Shown here: one piece after another, positions 7,544 through 7,822 of the stretch
Layout: every line of letters starts with the position of its first letter
How positions within the stretch are numbered: the first letter of the stretch is position 1
DNA from: Actinomycetota bacterium
Lineage (GTDB): Bacteria > Actinomycetota > Actinomycetes > Nanopelagicales > Nanopelagicaceae
Reading direction: 5' to 3'
Length of the DNA: 7,822 nucleotides
NCBI GenBank assembly: GCA_026392815.1
Contig: JAPLBI010000187.1
Span: 1 to 7,822, forward strand
Notes under the pieces: generated by a model
The model's input: only the letters and a program-made list of their open reading frames with translations
Told to the model about the DNA's origin: nothing
Databases searched by the model: none
Position numbers and translations under genes: made by a program

Positions 7544-7822
7544 GTGATGCGCTGCCTTCTCGGTAATCATCTTTATTTGAAGTCTTGATCCAGCTAAACA
7601 TCTTGCGAAGTTCGCGGCCTACTCCTTCAATTGGGTGAGCTTCTCCCTTTGCGCGAAGCGCCTTGAATTCAGGTGCTCCTGCTTCTTGATCATCGATGAA
7701 GCGCTTAGCAAATGCGCCAGATTGAATGTCAGCAAGTACTGCCTTCATATTCTCTTTAACACTTGGATCAATAACTCTCGGACCTGAGATGTAATCGCCA
7801 TACTCTGCTGTGTCAGATACTG
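7536..7822 (-). CDS. ilvC: Ketol-acid reductoisomerase, C-terminal part (starts outside the window)
   Basis: IlvC isomerises and reduces acetolactate and acetohydroxybutyrate with NADPH and Mg2+, the second common step of valine and isoleucine synthesis. The last 94 residues are present. They start [18 protein letters not shown], which contains the conserved S-(D/N)-T-A-E-Y-G active-site segment of the knotted class I C-terminal domain. The helices [15 protein letters not shown] and the end motif [18 protein letters not shown] follow. Most family members stop at or near that FSWIK-type end; here about 15 further hydrophilic residues ([15 protein letters not shown]) precede the TAA at 7536-7538. 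That extension lies over the serA start region. The gene leads into serA with an overlap, so the two are co-transcribed. Identification is secure; the N-terminal two thirds are unseen. Confidence 0.95.
   Translation of the reverse strand, partial: VSDTAEYGDYISGPRVIDPSVKENMKAVLADIQSGAFAKRFIDDQEAGAPEFKALRAKGEAHPIEGVGRELRKMFSWIKTSNKDDYREGSASRG

Noticed and set aside
7086..7547. 153-codon plus-strand open frame opposite serA
   Set aside because: It is a shadow of the serA reading frame, Ala/Ser/Thr-rich with no domain, ribosome site or promoter. Similar plus-strand shadows opposite ilvE, leuB and cimA were dropped for the same reason.

Overview
The window is a piece of a bacterial chromosome in which every recognisable gene lies on the minus strand. 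Reading in the direction of transcription (high to low coordinates), the order is ilvC (3' end only), serA, leuB, ilvE, cimA (broken), xerC, a 275-base non-coding leader, rpsB and tsf (5' end only). Gene order and protein sequences both point to an actinobacterium. An ilvC-serA-leuB-ilvE-cimA run is typical of that phylum, the S2 protein begins [10 protein letters not shown], SerA is the long form with ASB and ACT domains, and CimA belongs to the actinobacterial-type subfamily. Base composition is moderate by eye, not the very high GC of streptomycetes or mycobacteria, and genes abut or overlap. That fits streamlined freshwater Actinobacteria of the acI / Nanopelagicales type. The lineage is an inference that I could not test.

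Region 1 (1332-7822) is an amino-acid biosynthesis operon. IlvC (ketol-acid reductoisomerase), LeuB (3-isopropylmalate dehydrogenase) and IlvE (branched-chain aminotransferase) act in valine, leucine and isoleucine synthesis. CimA (citramalate synthase) would feed isoleucine from pyruvate and acetyl-CoA. SerA starts serine synthesis from 3-phosphoglycerate. Junctions are tight: an 8-base overlap, 14 bases, 1 base, a 1-base TAATG overlap, and 10 bases before xerC. One polycistronic, translationally coupled message is therefore likely, with the chromosome-dimer recombinase XerC as last gene.

Region 2 (1057-1331) separates xerC from rpsB and is unusually rich in inverted repeats. The most notable are two mutually exclusive hairpins just upstream of the rpsB ribosome binding site. 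Region 3 (1-1056) is the rpsB-tsf translation operon (ribosomal protein S2 and elongation factor Ts).

Two things deserve attention. First, cimA is split by a lesion near 2951-2970. The reading frame changes and about 28 bases of a conserved segment appear to be missing, so this copy should be inactive unless the lesion is an assembly error. Second, the rpsB leader has the layout of a cis-regulatory RNA. I saw no mobile element, CRISPR array, tRNA or rRNA, and no clearly novel multi-gene system.
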